Source: JAFHCF01 sp048497495
Lineage (GTDB): Bacteria; Pseudomonadota; Alphaproteobacteria; Rhizobiales; Ancalomicrobiaceae
Direction: 5' to 3'
Length of the DNA stretch: 6,830 nt
NCBI GenBank assembly: GCA_048497495.1
Contig: JAFHCF010000148.1
Span: 1 to 6,830, forward strand
This document shows, in pieces, positions 1 to 5,511 of the stretch. Position 1 is the first letter of the stretch; each line of letters begins with the position of its first letter. The notes under the pieces were generated by a model that saw only the letters and a list, made by a program, of their open reading frames with translations, was not told where the DNA came from and made no database searches. A program made the position numbers and the translations under genes.

Positions 1-209
1 CCGCGGCGAGTGCCGTCGAACGGGGCGAATACGCCCATCGCCTCAAGGGCTCGGCGCGCGCCATCGGCGCGATGCGGGTCGGGCGGATCGCCGAGGCGCT
101 GGAAGGGGCGACCACCCGGTCCGAGGTCCCGGCGCTGATCGAGGATCTCGGCGAGGCGGTGGGCGAGGTCGAGCGCTTCGTCGCCGATCTCCTGGCGCCG
201 CGCGGCTGA
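1..209 (+). CDS. C-terminal end of an HPt (histidine phosphotransfer) domain protein, partial
   Basis: The reading frame enters from the left edge (first full codon at 3) and stops with TGA at 207-209, giving 68 visible codons. It contains AHRLKGSARAIGA, which matches the HPt signature HxLKGxAxxxGA. The candidate phospho-accepting histidine is the codon at 36-38, followed by the usual Lys-Gly-Ser. The rest is predicted helical (RVGRIAEALE, then an acidic amphipathic helix), as expected for the last two helices of an HPt four-helix bundle. HPt domains relay phosphate between a receiver domain and a response regulator in multistep phosphorelays. It could be a free-standing HPt protein of about 110-120 aa or the tail of a hybrid histidine kinase; the start lies outside the window, so this cannot be decided. 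No functional link to the downstream ferredoxin is evident. Confidence 0.82.
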   Translation, partial: AASAVERGEYAHRLKGSARAIGAMRVGRIAEALEGATTRSEVPALIEDLGEAVGEVERFVADLLAPRG

Positions 210-224
210 CACGGGTGGGTCGAA

Positions 225-256
225 GCCGGCGATGCGGCGTTCGGCGCCGAGCCGGC
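225..256 (+). other. GC-rich imperfect hairpin after the HPt gene
   Basis: GCCGGC at 225-230 can pair with GCCGGC at 251-256, and inside it CGGCG (235-239) pairs with CGCCG (245-249) around a TTCGG loop. The hairpin begins 16 bases after the HPt stop codon. No run of T follows, so it is not a standard intrinsic terminator. In DNA this GC-rich such a stem can also arise by chance. Confidence 0.25.
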
Positions 257-270
257 ATTCCCGGAACGTC

Positions 271-298
271 TTGACGGCGGGCGCGGAACCCTTCAAGT
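271..298 (+). promoter_or_regulatory. Candidate sigma-70-type promoter for the ferredoxin gene
   Basis: TTGACG (271-276) resembles a -35 box, and TCAAGT (293-298) lies 16 bases downstream as a weak -10 (3 of 6 matches to TATAAT). Transcription from here would start near 305 and leave a leader of about 70 nt before the ferredoxin ATG at 374. This is the best match in the 164-bp gap 210-373. It is weak support only, because alphaproteobacterial promoters are degenerate. Confidence 0.3.
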
Positions 299-373
299 CG
301 ATGGCGCGCGCGCCGGCGCGGGGCCCGAGCCCGCGCGGTCGGCGCTTTCGTCACCACGACGCCCGAGGCCCTC

Positions 374-694
374 ATGCCCAAGATCACCTTCATTCCCCAT
401 GGTCAGGAAGAAATCGTCATCGACGCCGAGATCGGCTCGACGGTGATGGAAGCCGCGGTGCGCAACGGCGTTCCCGGCATCGAGGCGGAATGCGGCGGCG
501 CCTGCGCCTGCGCCACCTGCCACGTCTATGTCTCGCCCGAATGGTACGCCAAGGTCGGCGGTCCTCAGCCGATGGAAGAAGACATGCTCGACTTCGCCTG
601 GGACGTCCGGCCGACGTCGCGGCTGTCCTGCCAGATGAAGATCGTCGCCGATTGGGACGGTCTGGTGGTCGAGATTCCCGACAAGCAGGCCTGA
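374..694 (+). CDS. [2Fe-2S] ferredoxin, adrenodoxin/putidaredoxin type
   Basis: This 106-aa cytosolic electron carrier has the beta-grasp fold of vertebrate-type ferredoxins. The four cluster ligands are visible as C40-x5-C46-x2-C49 within ECGGACACATCHVYV, plus C86 in SRLSCQ, with the ligand spacing expected for the putidaredoxin/adrenodoxin class. An extra cysteine (C44) lies in the cluster loop, which is common in bacterial members. The acidic stretch MEEDMLDFAWDV (67-78) corresponds to the helix that family members use to dock with reductase and P450 or other acceptors. The ATG at 374 is chosen because the protein then begins with the typical MPKITFI strand, and GAGG lies 5 bases upstream (365-368). 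Downstream on the same strand is a ferredoxin-NADP reductase, its probable reductant. The physiological acceptor (P450, heme-related or Fe-S assembly enzyme) cannot be told from this window. Rhodopseudomonas PuxB is a characterised relative of this type, recalled from memory rather than searched. Confidence 0.93.
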   Translation: MPKITFIPHGQEEIVIDAEIGSTVMEAAVRNGVPGIEAECGGACACATCHVYVSPEWYAKVGGPQPMEEDMLDFAWDVRPTSRLSCQMKIVADWDGLVVEIPDKQA

Positions 695-740
695 TCGGCC
701 GCGCCGGACGCGTTTCCGGCGCTCCTGCGGCGAAGGGTAT

Positions 741-778
741 CGTTTTCGCCGACTTGCGCGGCTTACGAAAACGCGTTT
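741..778. promoter_or_regulatory. Inverted repeat in the gap upstream of the ferredoxin reductase gene
   Basis: CGTTTTCG (741-748) and CGAAAACG (766-773) form a perfect 8-bp inverted repeat with a 17-base spacer. The second arm overlaps a separate 10-bp palindrome, AAACGCGTTT (769-778). The patch is clearly richer in A and T than the surrounding DNA. It lies in the 207-bp gap 695-901, which otherwise shows no gene. It could be an operator for the reductase gene, or a weak terminator for the ferredoxin since TTTCTTT follows. No convincing -35/-10 pair was found beside it. Function is unproven. Confidence 0.35.
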
Positions 779-901
779 CTTTCGCGCACGGCCGGTCCGG
801 TCTAGACAAGCCGACGATCCGTCGTCGCGCCGCCCGCGCCGACCTCGCCCGCGCTCGGCGCGGACCGCCTCATCGTTCATCCCGCCCGATCGAGATCCGC
901 C

Positions 902-1933
902 ATGTCCGAACCCATCACCACCGACGTCGTCATCATCGGAGCCGGGCCCGTCGGCCTCTTCGCGGTGTTCGAGCTGGGTCTTCTCGACCTGAAGTGCCAT
1001 CTGATCGACATTCTCGACAAGCCCGGTGGCCAATGCGCCGAGCTCTATCCGGAGAAGCCGATCTACGACATTCCGGCCTATCCGGTGATCGGGGCGCTGG
1101 AACTGATCGACAAGCTCCAGGAACAGATCAAGCCGTTCCACCCGACCTATCACTACGGCCAGCAGGTGGAGAGCGTGAAGCGCCTTCCCGACGGCGCCGG
1201 CTTCCTGGTCGCGACCGACGCCGGCACCGAATTCCTTGCCAAGGTGGTGGTGATCGCGGCGGGTGGTGGGTCGTTCCAGCCCAAGCGCCCGCCGGTGCCG
1301 GGCATCGAGGCCTATGAGGGCAAGTCGGTGTTCTATTCGGTGCGCAAGATGGACGCCTTCCGCGGCCAGGACGTGGTGATCGTCGGCGGCGGCGATTCGG
1401 CGCTCGACTGGACGCTCAACCTCCAGCCGATCGCGGGCCGGATGACGCTGGTGCATCGCCGCGACGACTTCCGTGGCGCCCCCCATTCGGTCGAGCGCAT
1501 GCGGGCCCTGGTCGCCGAGGGCAAGCTCGATCTGGTGATCGGCCAGGTGAGCGAGCTGAAGGGCGCCGACGGCGAACTCGCCGGCGTCGTCATCAAGAAG
1601 AACGACGGCACCTTGGTCGAGGCTTCTGCCACCCGGATGATGCCGTTCTTCGGCCTCACCATGAAGCTCGGCCCGATCGCCGACTGGGGCCTGAACCTCC
1701 ACGAGAACCTGATCCCGGTCGATACCGAGAAGTTCGAGACCTCGGAGCCCGGGATCTTCGCCATCGGCGACATCAATACCTATCCGGGCAAGCTGAAGCT
1801 GATCCTCTCCGGCTTCCACGAGGCGGCGCTGATGTCGCAGGCCGCCAAGCGCGTCGTCGACCCGGACAAGCGCATCGTCTTCCAATACACCACCTCGTCG
1901 ACCAACCTGCAGAAGAAGCTCGGGGTCAACTGA
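902..1933 (+). CDS. Ferredoxin-NADP(+) reductase, thioredoxin-reductase-like (YumC) type
   Basis: This 343-aa FAD enzyme transfers electrons between NADPH and ferredoxin. Visible in order are the FAD-binding GAGPVG (13-18), GGQCAELYPEK (42-52) whose Tyr49 matches a flavin-stacking tyrosine of the family, the NADPH-binding VGGGDSA (161-167), HRR (185-187) suited to the 2'-phosphate of NADPH, and the second FAD motif FAIGDI (286-291). The CxxC redox pair of true thioredoxin reductases is absent, which separates the two groups. The C-terminal extension FQYTTSSTNLQKKLGV (from 327) is typical of the ferredoxin reductases. Its Tyr329 probably covers the other flavin face, as reported for the Rhodopseudomonas enzyme. 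The ATG at 902 gives the normal N-terminus for the family; only GAGAT (892-896) serves as a weak ribosome-binding site. The 207-bp spacing from the ferredoxin suggests separate transcription or a long leader, although the pair is functionally coherent. Confidence 0.93.
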   Translation: MSEPITTDVVIIGAGPVGLFAVFELGLLDLKCHLIDILDKPGGQCAELYPEKPIYDIPAYPVIGALELIDKLQEQIKPFHPTYHYGQQVESVKRLPDGAGFLVATDAGTEFLAKVVVIAAGGGSFQPKRPPVPGIEAYEGKSVFYSVRKMDAFRGQDVVIVGGGDSALDWTLNLQPIAGRMTLVHRRDDFRGAPHSVERMRALVAEGKLDLVIGQVSELKGADGELAGVVIKKNDGTLVEASATRMMPFFGLTMKLGPIADWGLNLHENLIPVDTEKFETSEPGIFAIGDINTYPGKLKLILSGFHEAALMSQAAKRVVDPDKRIVFQYTTSSTNLQKKLGVN

Positions 1934-1962
1934 GGCGGCGGTTTCGACGTCGAGGACTTCAG

Positions 1963-1993
1963 ACGGGCGTCCCTCGGGGCGCCCGTTTCGCGT
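1963..1993 (+). terminator. Rho-independent terminator after the ferredoxin reductase gene
   Basis: ACGGGCG (1963-1969) pairs perfectly with CGCCCGT (1980-1986). The stem extends inward through a G-U pair and two C-G pairs to a CTCG loop, and is followed by TTTCGCGTTT. It begins 30 bases after the reductase stop codon and ends just before the stop codon of the convergent permease gene. The T-rich tail exists only in the + orientation, so it should terminate the left-hand transcript. Whether it also stops the opposing transcript is doubtful. Confidence 0.8.
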
Positions 1994-2003
1994 TTGGGGG
2001 GCT

Positions 2004-4040
2004 TCATGCCATCGCCGCTCCCGGTCCCGCGTCGACCCTGATCCGCAGCACTTGCCGCGCCACCACCGGCGCCACCAGTCCCAGGCCGAGCAGCGACGAC
2101 CACAGTTCCGGGGCGATCATCAAGAGCGCCGAGACGGCGAGGAGGATGCGCTCCCAGCCGCGGGTGTGGGTGAGGAAGTATTTCGAGAAGGCGGCCGAGA
2201 GGAAGACGATACCGGCGATGCAGCCGGCGGTCGAGAGCACCAGTTCGGACCACGAGAAGCCCTTGGCCACCAAGAGCATCGACGGCGAGAAGACGAAGAC
2301 GAAGGGCACCAGCACCTTGCCCAGCGCCAGGCGGAAGGCGGTGTTGCCGGTCTTGAACGGATCGGCCCCGGCCATGCCGGCGGCGGCATAGGCGGCGATG
2401 GCGACCGGTGGCGTGATGTCGGCGAGGACGCCGTAATAGAAGACGAAGAAATGGGCGACGATCGGCTCGATCCCGAGCATGCCGAGCGCCGGAGCGGCGA
2501 CCGTCACCATGATGATGTAGGTGGCGGTGGTCGGGATGCCGCAGCCCATGATGATGCACACCACGCCGGTCAGGATCAGGGTGAAGAGCAGGGTCAGCGC
2601 CTTGGTCCCCATGATCCAGGCGGGCAGCCACATGGCGATGGCCTGGGCGAAGTCGGCCGCCGAGGAGGTGACGATGAAGGAGATCTTGAAGCCGACGCCG
2701 GTCAGCGTCACCACGCCGACGACGATGCCGACGGTGGCGGAGGCGACGCCGACGGCGAGCGCGTATTTGGCGCCGTCGCGCAGGCCCTCGAAGATCTCGA
2801 TCGGCTTCATCCGCCGTTTCGGGTTGAGGAGGCCGACGAGGACGGCGAGCGTGATGCCGGTGAAGGCGGCGAGATAGGGCGTGTAGCCCGAGAACAGCAT
2901 GTAGATCAGGCCGATCAGCGGGATCACCGTCGGCCAGTCGCGGGCGAAGGCGGCCTTGATGTCGGGCATCTCCTCGTCGGTCAGGCCGCGCAGGCCGTCG
3001 CGCTTGGCCTCGAAATGAACCTGGGTGAAGACGCCGAGGAAATGCATGAAGGCCGGGATGATCGCCGCCAGGATGATCGTCGTGTAGGGCAGGTCGAGGA
3101 ACTCGATCATCAGGAAGGCGGCCGCCCCCATGATCGGCGGGGTGATCTGGCCGCCGGTCGAGGCGGTGGATTCCACGGCCGCCGCGAAGTGCTTCTTGTA
3201 GCCGAGGCGCACCATCATCGGGATGGTGAGCGAGCCGACGGTGACGGCATTGGCGACCGAGGAGCCGGAGATCATGCCGAACAGCGCCGAGCCGAAGATC
3301 GACACCTTGGCGGGACCGCCGGCATAGCGGCCGGCGACCCAGGCGGCGCAGTCGAGGAAGAGCTGGCCGAGGCCGATGCGGGTGGCGAAGACGCCGAAGA
3401 GCACGAAGTGGAAGACGTAGGTCGCCACCACGCCGAGTGCCACGCCGTAGATGCCCTGGCTGGTCAGGTAGAGGTGATTGATCAGTTGCGCCGGGGTGGC
3501 GCCGGGATGGACGAAGATGCCCGGCATCGAGCGGCCCCAGATGGCGTAGGCCATGAAGGCGAGGGCGATCACCGGCAACGGCCAGCCGACGGTGCGCCGC
3601 GTCGCCTCGAGCAGCAGCACCACCAGGGTGCCGCCGAGCCAGACGTCGGTCGGCGAGGGATTGCCGACGCGGAAGGCGAGGTCGTCGAGCGGGATCAGCG
3701 GCACGTGCATCACCGCGACGATCGCCAGAACCAGGAGGCCCCAGTCCCACAGCGGAATGCCGAGCGGGTGGGTCCAGTCCGTCTCGGTCACCATCCGCGA
3801 GCGGATGGCGGGGAAGACCAGGAAGACCAGTCCGAGGACGAAGGAGAGATGGACGCCGCGATGCATCAGTTCCGGCAGCAGGCCGAAACCGGCGGTCCAG
3901 TAGTGGAACAGCGACAGCGTCACCAACGCCGCCCCGACGATCATCTCGCCGAGGGGGGCGAGCGGCCGGAAGGCCATCTCGGGATCGAACTTCTCCTCGA
4001 GTTCGCGGGCCTTCGCTTCGTCGAGTTCGAACTGGGACAT
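2004..4040 (-). CDS. TRAP transporter fused permease, TAXI-type (DctQ-DctM fusion, 4TM/12TM)
   Basis: This 678-aa inner-membrane protein joins the small (about 4 TM) and large (about 12 TM) TRAP subunits in one chain, as is usual for TAXI systems. It would import a substrate delivered by the periplasmic binding protein, driven by a sodium or proton gradient. The N-terminal hydrophobic segments fall at about 31-50, 64-79, 99-118 and 134-168. The large domain from about 195 carries the paired signature regions GMISGSSVANAVTVGSLTIP (255-274) with STASTGGQITPPIMGAAAF (291-309), and GCGIPTTATYI (499-509) with ADITPPVAIAAYAAAGM (540-556). The start at 4040 (MSQFELDE) is preferred. The frame stays open to an ATG at 4196, but that stretch is Arg/Pro/Ser-rich, unlike the family, and begins inside a palindromic repeat. 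The ribosome-binding site is weak (GGAT about 6 bases upstream). The binding-protein gene lies 311 bp upstream on the same strand. Confidence 0.93.
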   Translation of the reverse strand: MSQFELDEAKARELEEKFDPEMAFRPLAPLGEMIVGAALVTLSLFHYWTAGFGLLPELMHRGVHLSFVLGLVFLVFPAIRSRMVTETDWTHPLGIPLWDWGLLVLAIVAVMHVPLIPLDDLAFRVGNPSPTDVWLGGTLVVLLLEATRRTVGWPLPVIALAFMAYAIWGRSMPGIFVHPGATPAQLINHLYLTSQGIYGVALGVVATYVFHFVLFGVFATRIGLGQLFLDCAAWVAGRYAGGPAKVSIFGSALFGMISGSSVANAVTVGSLTIPMMVRLGYKKHFAAAVESTASTGGQITPPIMGAAAFLMIEFLDLPYTTIILAAIIPAFMHFLGVFTQVHFEAKRDGLRGLTDEEMPDIKAAFARDWPTVIPLIGLIYMLFSGYTPYLAAFTGITLAVLVGLLNPKRRMKPIEIFEGLRDGAKYALAVGVASATVGIVVGVVTLTGVGFKISFIVTSSAADFAQAIAMWLPAWIMGTKALTLLFTLILTGVVCIIMGCGIPTTATYIIMVTVAAPALGMLGIEPIVAHFFVFYYGVLADITPPVAIAAYAAAGMAGADPFKTGNTAFRLALGKVLVPFVFVFSPSMLLVAKGFSWSELVLSTAGCIAGIVFLSAAFSKYFLTHTRGWERILLAVSALLMIAPELWSSLLGLGLVAPVVARQVLRIRVDAGPGAAMA

Positions 4041-4156
4041 GCGGGATCCGATCGCGGGGAAGTGCGGGAGGCGGGAGGGCGGCTCCGATCGACGCGCCCG
4101 CGTCGTCTCGAGGCGTGCGGCGCCCGAATTCGGCGGCCGTTTCGAGGTGGTGCGCG

Positions 4157-4196
4157 ATGGTTCGAGGCGCCGCCCCGAGGCGGCGCACCTCACCAT
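4157..4196 (-). repeat. Palindromic intergenic repeat, copy 1 (ATGG...CCAT type)
   Basis: A perfect 8-bp stem, GCGCCGCC (4167-4174) with GGCGGCGC (4179-4186), closes a CCGA loop. Outside it GAG (4164-4166) pairs with CTC (4189-4191), and ATGG (4157-4160) pairs with CCAT (4193-4196), with a small internal loop between them. The layout, with TCGAG on one side and CCTCACCAT on the other, matches a dispersed palindromic repeat I recall from Bradyrhizobium- and Methylobacterium-like genomes. That family link is from memory. In the transcript it forms a strong hairpin between the two transporter genes. Confidence 0.7.
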
Positions 4197-4252
4197 GAAG
4201 CGGGCATTGCTCGCCGAAGTGCCGCTCTGTCGCGCGATGTCGACGAAGGAGC

Positions 4253-4292
4253 CCCTTCACCCTGAGGCGCGAGCGCAGCGAGCCTCGAAGGG
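4253..4292 (-). repeat. Palindromic intergenic repeat, copy 2 (CCCTTC...GAAGGG type)
   Basis: CCCTTC (4253-4258) pairs with GAAGGG (4287-4292). Inside, GAGGC (4264-4268) pairs with GCCTC (4282-4286), leaving a 5-base ACCCT bulge on one arm, and the centre is GCGAGCGCAGCGA. The asymmetry, with CACCCTGAGG on one arm and CCTCGAAGGG on the other, is characteristic of a palindromic element that recurs between genes in many Hyphomicrobiales (recalled, not searched). It shares its architecture with the copy 57 bases away, but the outer arms and the centre differ, so the two look like subfamilies rather than a recent duplication. Confidence 0.75.
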
Positions 4293-4351
4293 CGGAGGGG
4301 CGGGCGTGACGGCACGGCTGTTCCCCGCGCCGCCCCGCGATCCGCGTCGCC

Positions 4352-5368
4352 TCACTTCAGGATGCCGGCTTCCTTGTAGAACTTCGCCGCGCCCGGATGC
4401 AGCGGGATGCCGACGCCGTCGAGGGCGGTCTCCTTGCGGATCATCTTGCCCTTGGCGTGGCCGGCGTCGAGCAGGGCGCGGCTGTTGGCGTTCCAGATCG
4501 CCTTGGTGATGCCGTAGATCAGTTCCTCGGGCTGCTTGGCCGAGGTCACCCACAGGGCGTTGACCGAGATGGTCGGGGTCTCGCCGACGTCCTTGTAGGT
4601 GCCGGCCGGGACCTTGTCGGGGCCGAAGAACTTGTAGTCGGCGAGCATCTTGGTGGCCTGCGGGCCGGCGATCGGCACCAGTTCGATGCCGGCGGCGGTG
4701 GCGAGTTCGGAGACGGCGCCGGTCGGATAGCCGCCGACGAAGAAGAAGGCGTCGAGCGCGCCGTCGCGCAGGCGGTCACCGGCGGCATTGGGCTTCAGGT
4801 ACTCGGCCTTGACGTCCTTCTCGCTCAGGCCGTAGGCGGCGAGCACCAGGCGGGCATCGACCAGCGTGCCGGAGCCGGGCTCGTCGAGGGAGACGCGCTT
4901 GCCCTTGAGATCGGCCGGCGACTTGTAGCCGGAGCCCTTGCGGGCGACGAGATGGATGGTCTCGGGATAGAGATTGGCGATGCCGCGCAGCTCCTCGATC
5001 TTGGGCTTGCCCTCGAAGACGCCGGTGCCGGAATGGGCCCAATAGGCGACGTCGGACTGGGTCAGGCCGCTCTCCAGCGAGCCGCCGACGATGCCGTTGA
5101 TGTTGGCGACCGAGCCGTTGGAGGCGACGGCGGTGGCGATCAGGCCGGGCACGCCGCAGGAGCCGCCCTTGTCGCATTCGCGCGAGCCCGGCGGGTTGGA
5201 GATGGCATTGGCGAGGAGACCGCCGATCGGGAAGTAGGTGCCGGCGGTGCCGCCGGTGCCGATGCGGAAGAAGGTCATCTGCTGAGCGCCGACGACCGTG
5301 GCGCCGACCAGCGCCGCGAGCCCGAGGGTCGCGGCCGCGATGCGGGTGATGGTCTTTCTCGCCGTCAT
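4352..5368 (-). CDS. TAXI-family TRAP transporter periplasmic solute-binding protein
   Basis: This 338-aa secreted protein captures the substrate in the periplasm and hands it to the fused TRAP permease encoded downstream. Residues 1-28 form a Sec signal peptide: TARKTITR, then a hydrophobic Ala/Leu/Val core, with cleavage likely after VGA before QQ. The mature protein opens with FRIGTGGTAGTYFPIGG (34-50), the hallmark of the family. Further family features are SDVAYWAHSGTGVF (105-118), LKGKRVSLDEPGSGT (154-168), DAFFFVGGYPTGAV (206-219) and the C-terminal LHPGAAKFYKEAGI (323-336). Two cysteines, C65 and C71, sit in a loop and could form a periplasmic disulfide. The ATG at 5368 is well supported by the signal peptide and the ribosome-binding site. 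Few TAXI proteins have known ligands; glutamate or glutamine are the best documented, and the neighbouring ggt fits that, but the ligand here is inferred. Confidence 0.94.
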   Translation of the reverse strand: MTARKTITRIAAATLGLAALVGATVVGAQQMTFFRIGTGGTAGTYFPIGGLLANAISNPPGSRECDKGGSCGVPGLIATAVASNGSVANINGIVGGSLESGLTQSDVAYWAHSGTGVFEGKPKIEELRGIANLYPETIHLVARKGSGYKSPADLKGKRVSLDEPGSGTLVDARLVLAAYGLSEKDVKAEYLKPNAAGDRLRDGALDAFFFVGGYPTGAVSELATAAGIELVPIAGPQATKMLADYKFFGPDKVPAGTYKDVGETPTISVNALWVTSAKQPEELIYGITKAIWNANSRALLDAGHAKGKMIRKETALDGVGIPLHPGAAKFYKEAGILK

Positions 5369-5377
5369 TGTCTGGTT

Positions 5378-5383
5378 CTCCTT
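5378..5383 (-). promoter_or_regulatory. Strong ribosome-binding site for the TAXI binding protein
   Basis: On the - strand AAGGAG lies 9 bases upstream of the ATG at 5368. It is the only near-consensus Shine-Dalgarno sequence in the window and fixes the start. It contrasts with the weak site of the permease, consistent with the binding protein being made in excess. Confidence 0.8.
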
Positions 5384-5419
5384 CGCCAGAAACCGGAGGG
5401 GCCCGGCCTGTTGGTCGAA

Positions 5420-5449
5420 AGGTTAGTCGGCCGGAAGGTGCGGAGTCAA
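5420..5449 (-). promoter_or_regulatory. Candidate sigma-70 promoter for the TAXI-TRAP genes
   Basis: Read on the - strand, TTGACT (5449-5444, 5 of 6 matches to the -35 consensus) is followed after 18 bases by TAACCT (5425-5420, keeping the conserved T, A and final T of the -10). Initiation near 5413 would give a leader of about 45 nt before the ATG at 5368. A small perfect hairpin (GCGCG/CGCGC, 5459-5471) lies just upstream of the -35. If real, the transporter genes can be expressed independently of ggt. Confidence 0.45.
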
Positions 5450-5511
5450 AGCGGCATCGCGCGTTTCGCGCCCTCGCCGCCGGTCCTCGGCACGTCCACG
5501 CGACGGGTGCG

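Larger units (their letters stand above)
4041..4351 (-). other. 311-bp spacer between binding-protein and permease genes
   Basis: No plausible gene lies here on either strand; the frames that cross it are shadows or arginine-rich extensions. Its notable content is the two palindromic elements listed separately. There is also a 10-bp palindrome, CCGAATTCGG (4124-4133), and repeated TCGAGG words at 4108-4113, 4142-4147 and 4162-4167. No convincing promoter for the permease was seen, so the permease is probably expressed by read-through from the binding-protein promoter. Confidence 0.6.

Noticed and set aside
293..1885. A 530-codon open frame on the - strand opposite the ferredoxin and reductase genes
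   Set aside because: It spans two real genes and their gap, shows no family motif, and has the composition of antisense GC-rich DNA.
1944..1953. 10-bp palindrome TCGACGTCGA after the reductase stop codon
   Set aside because: Short palindromes of this composition are frequent in GC-rich DNA, and it is not part of the adjacent terminator stem.
4041..4196. 52-residue N-terminal extension of the permease from an ATG at 4196
   Set aside because: The ATG lies in the arm of a palindromic repeat and the extension is basic and low-complexity. MSQFELDE at 4040 gives a normal N-terminus.
1780..4260. An 826-codon open frame on the - strand overlapping the permease in another frame
   Set aside because: Arg/Pro/His-rich out-of-frame translation of the permease gene that runs into the reductase region; no domain visible.
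2052..4265. A 737-codon open frame on the + strand opposite the permease gene
   Set aside because: Its translation is rich in Asp, Glu, Arg, His and Gly with no recognisable domain. It is the antisense shadow expected over a GC-rich membrane-protein gene, while the - strand gives a textbook TRAP permease.
5459..5471. GCGCG-TTT-CGCGC hairpin as a terminator for ggt
   Set aside because: The stem is only 5 bp and no T run follows in the - orientation; it is better viewed as incidental or as part of the promoter region.
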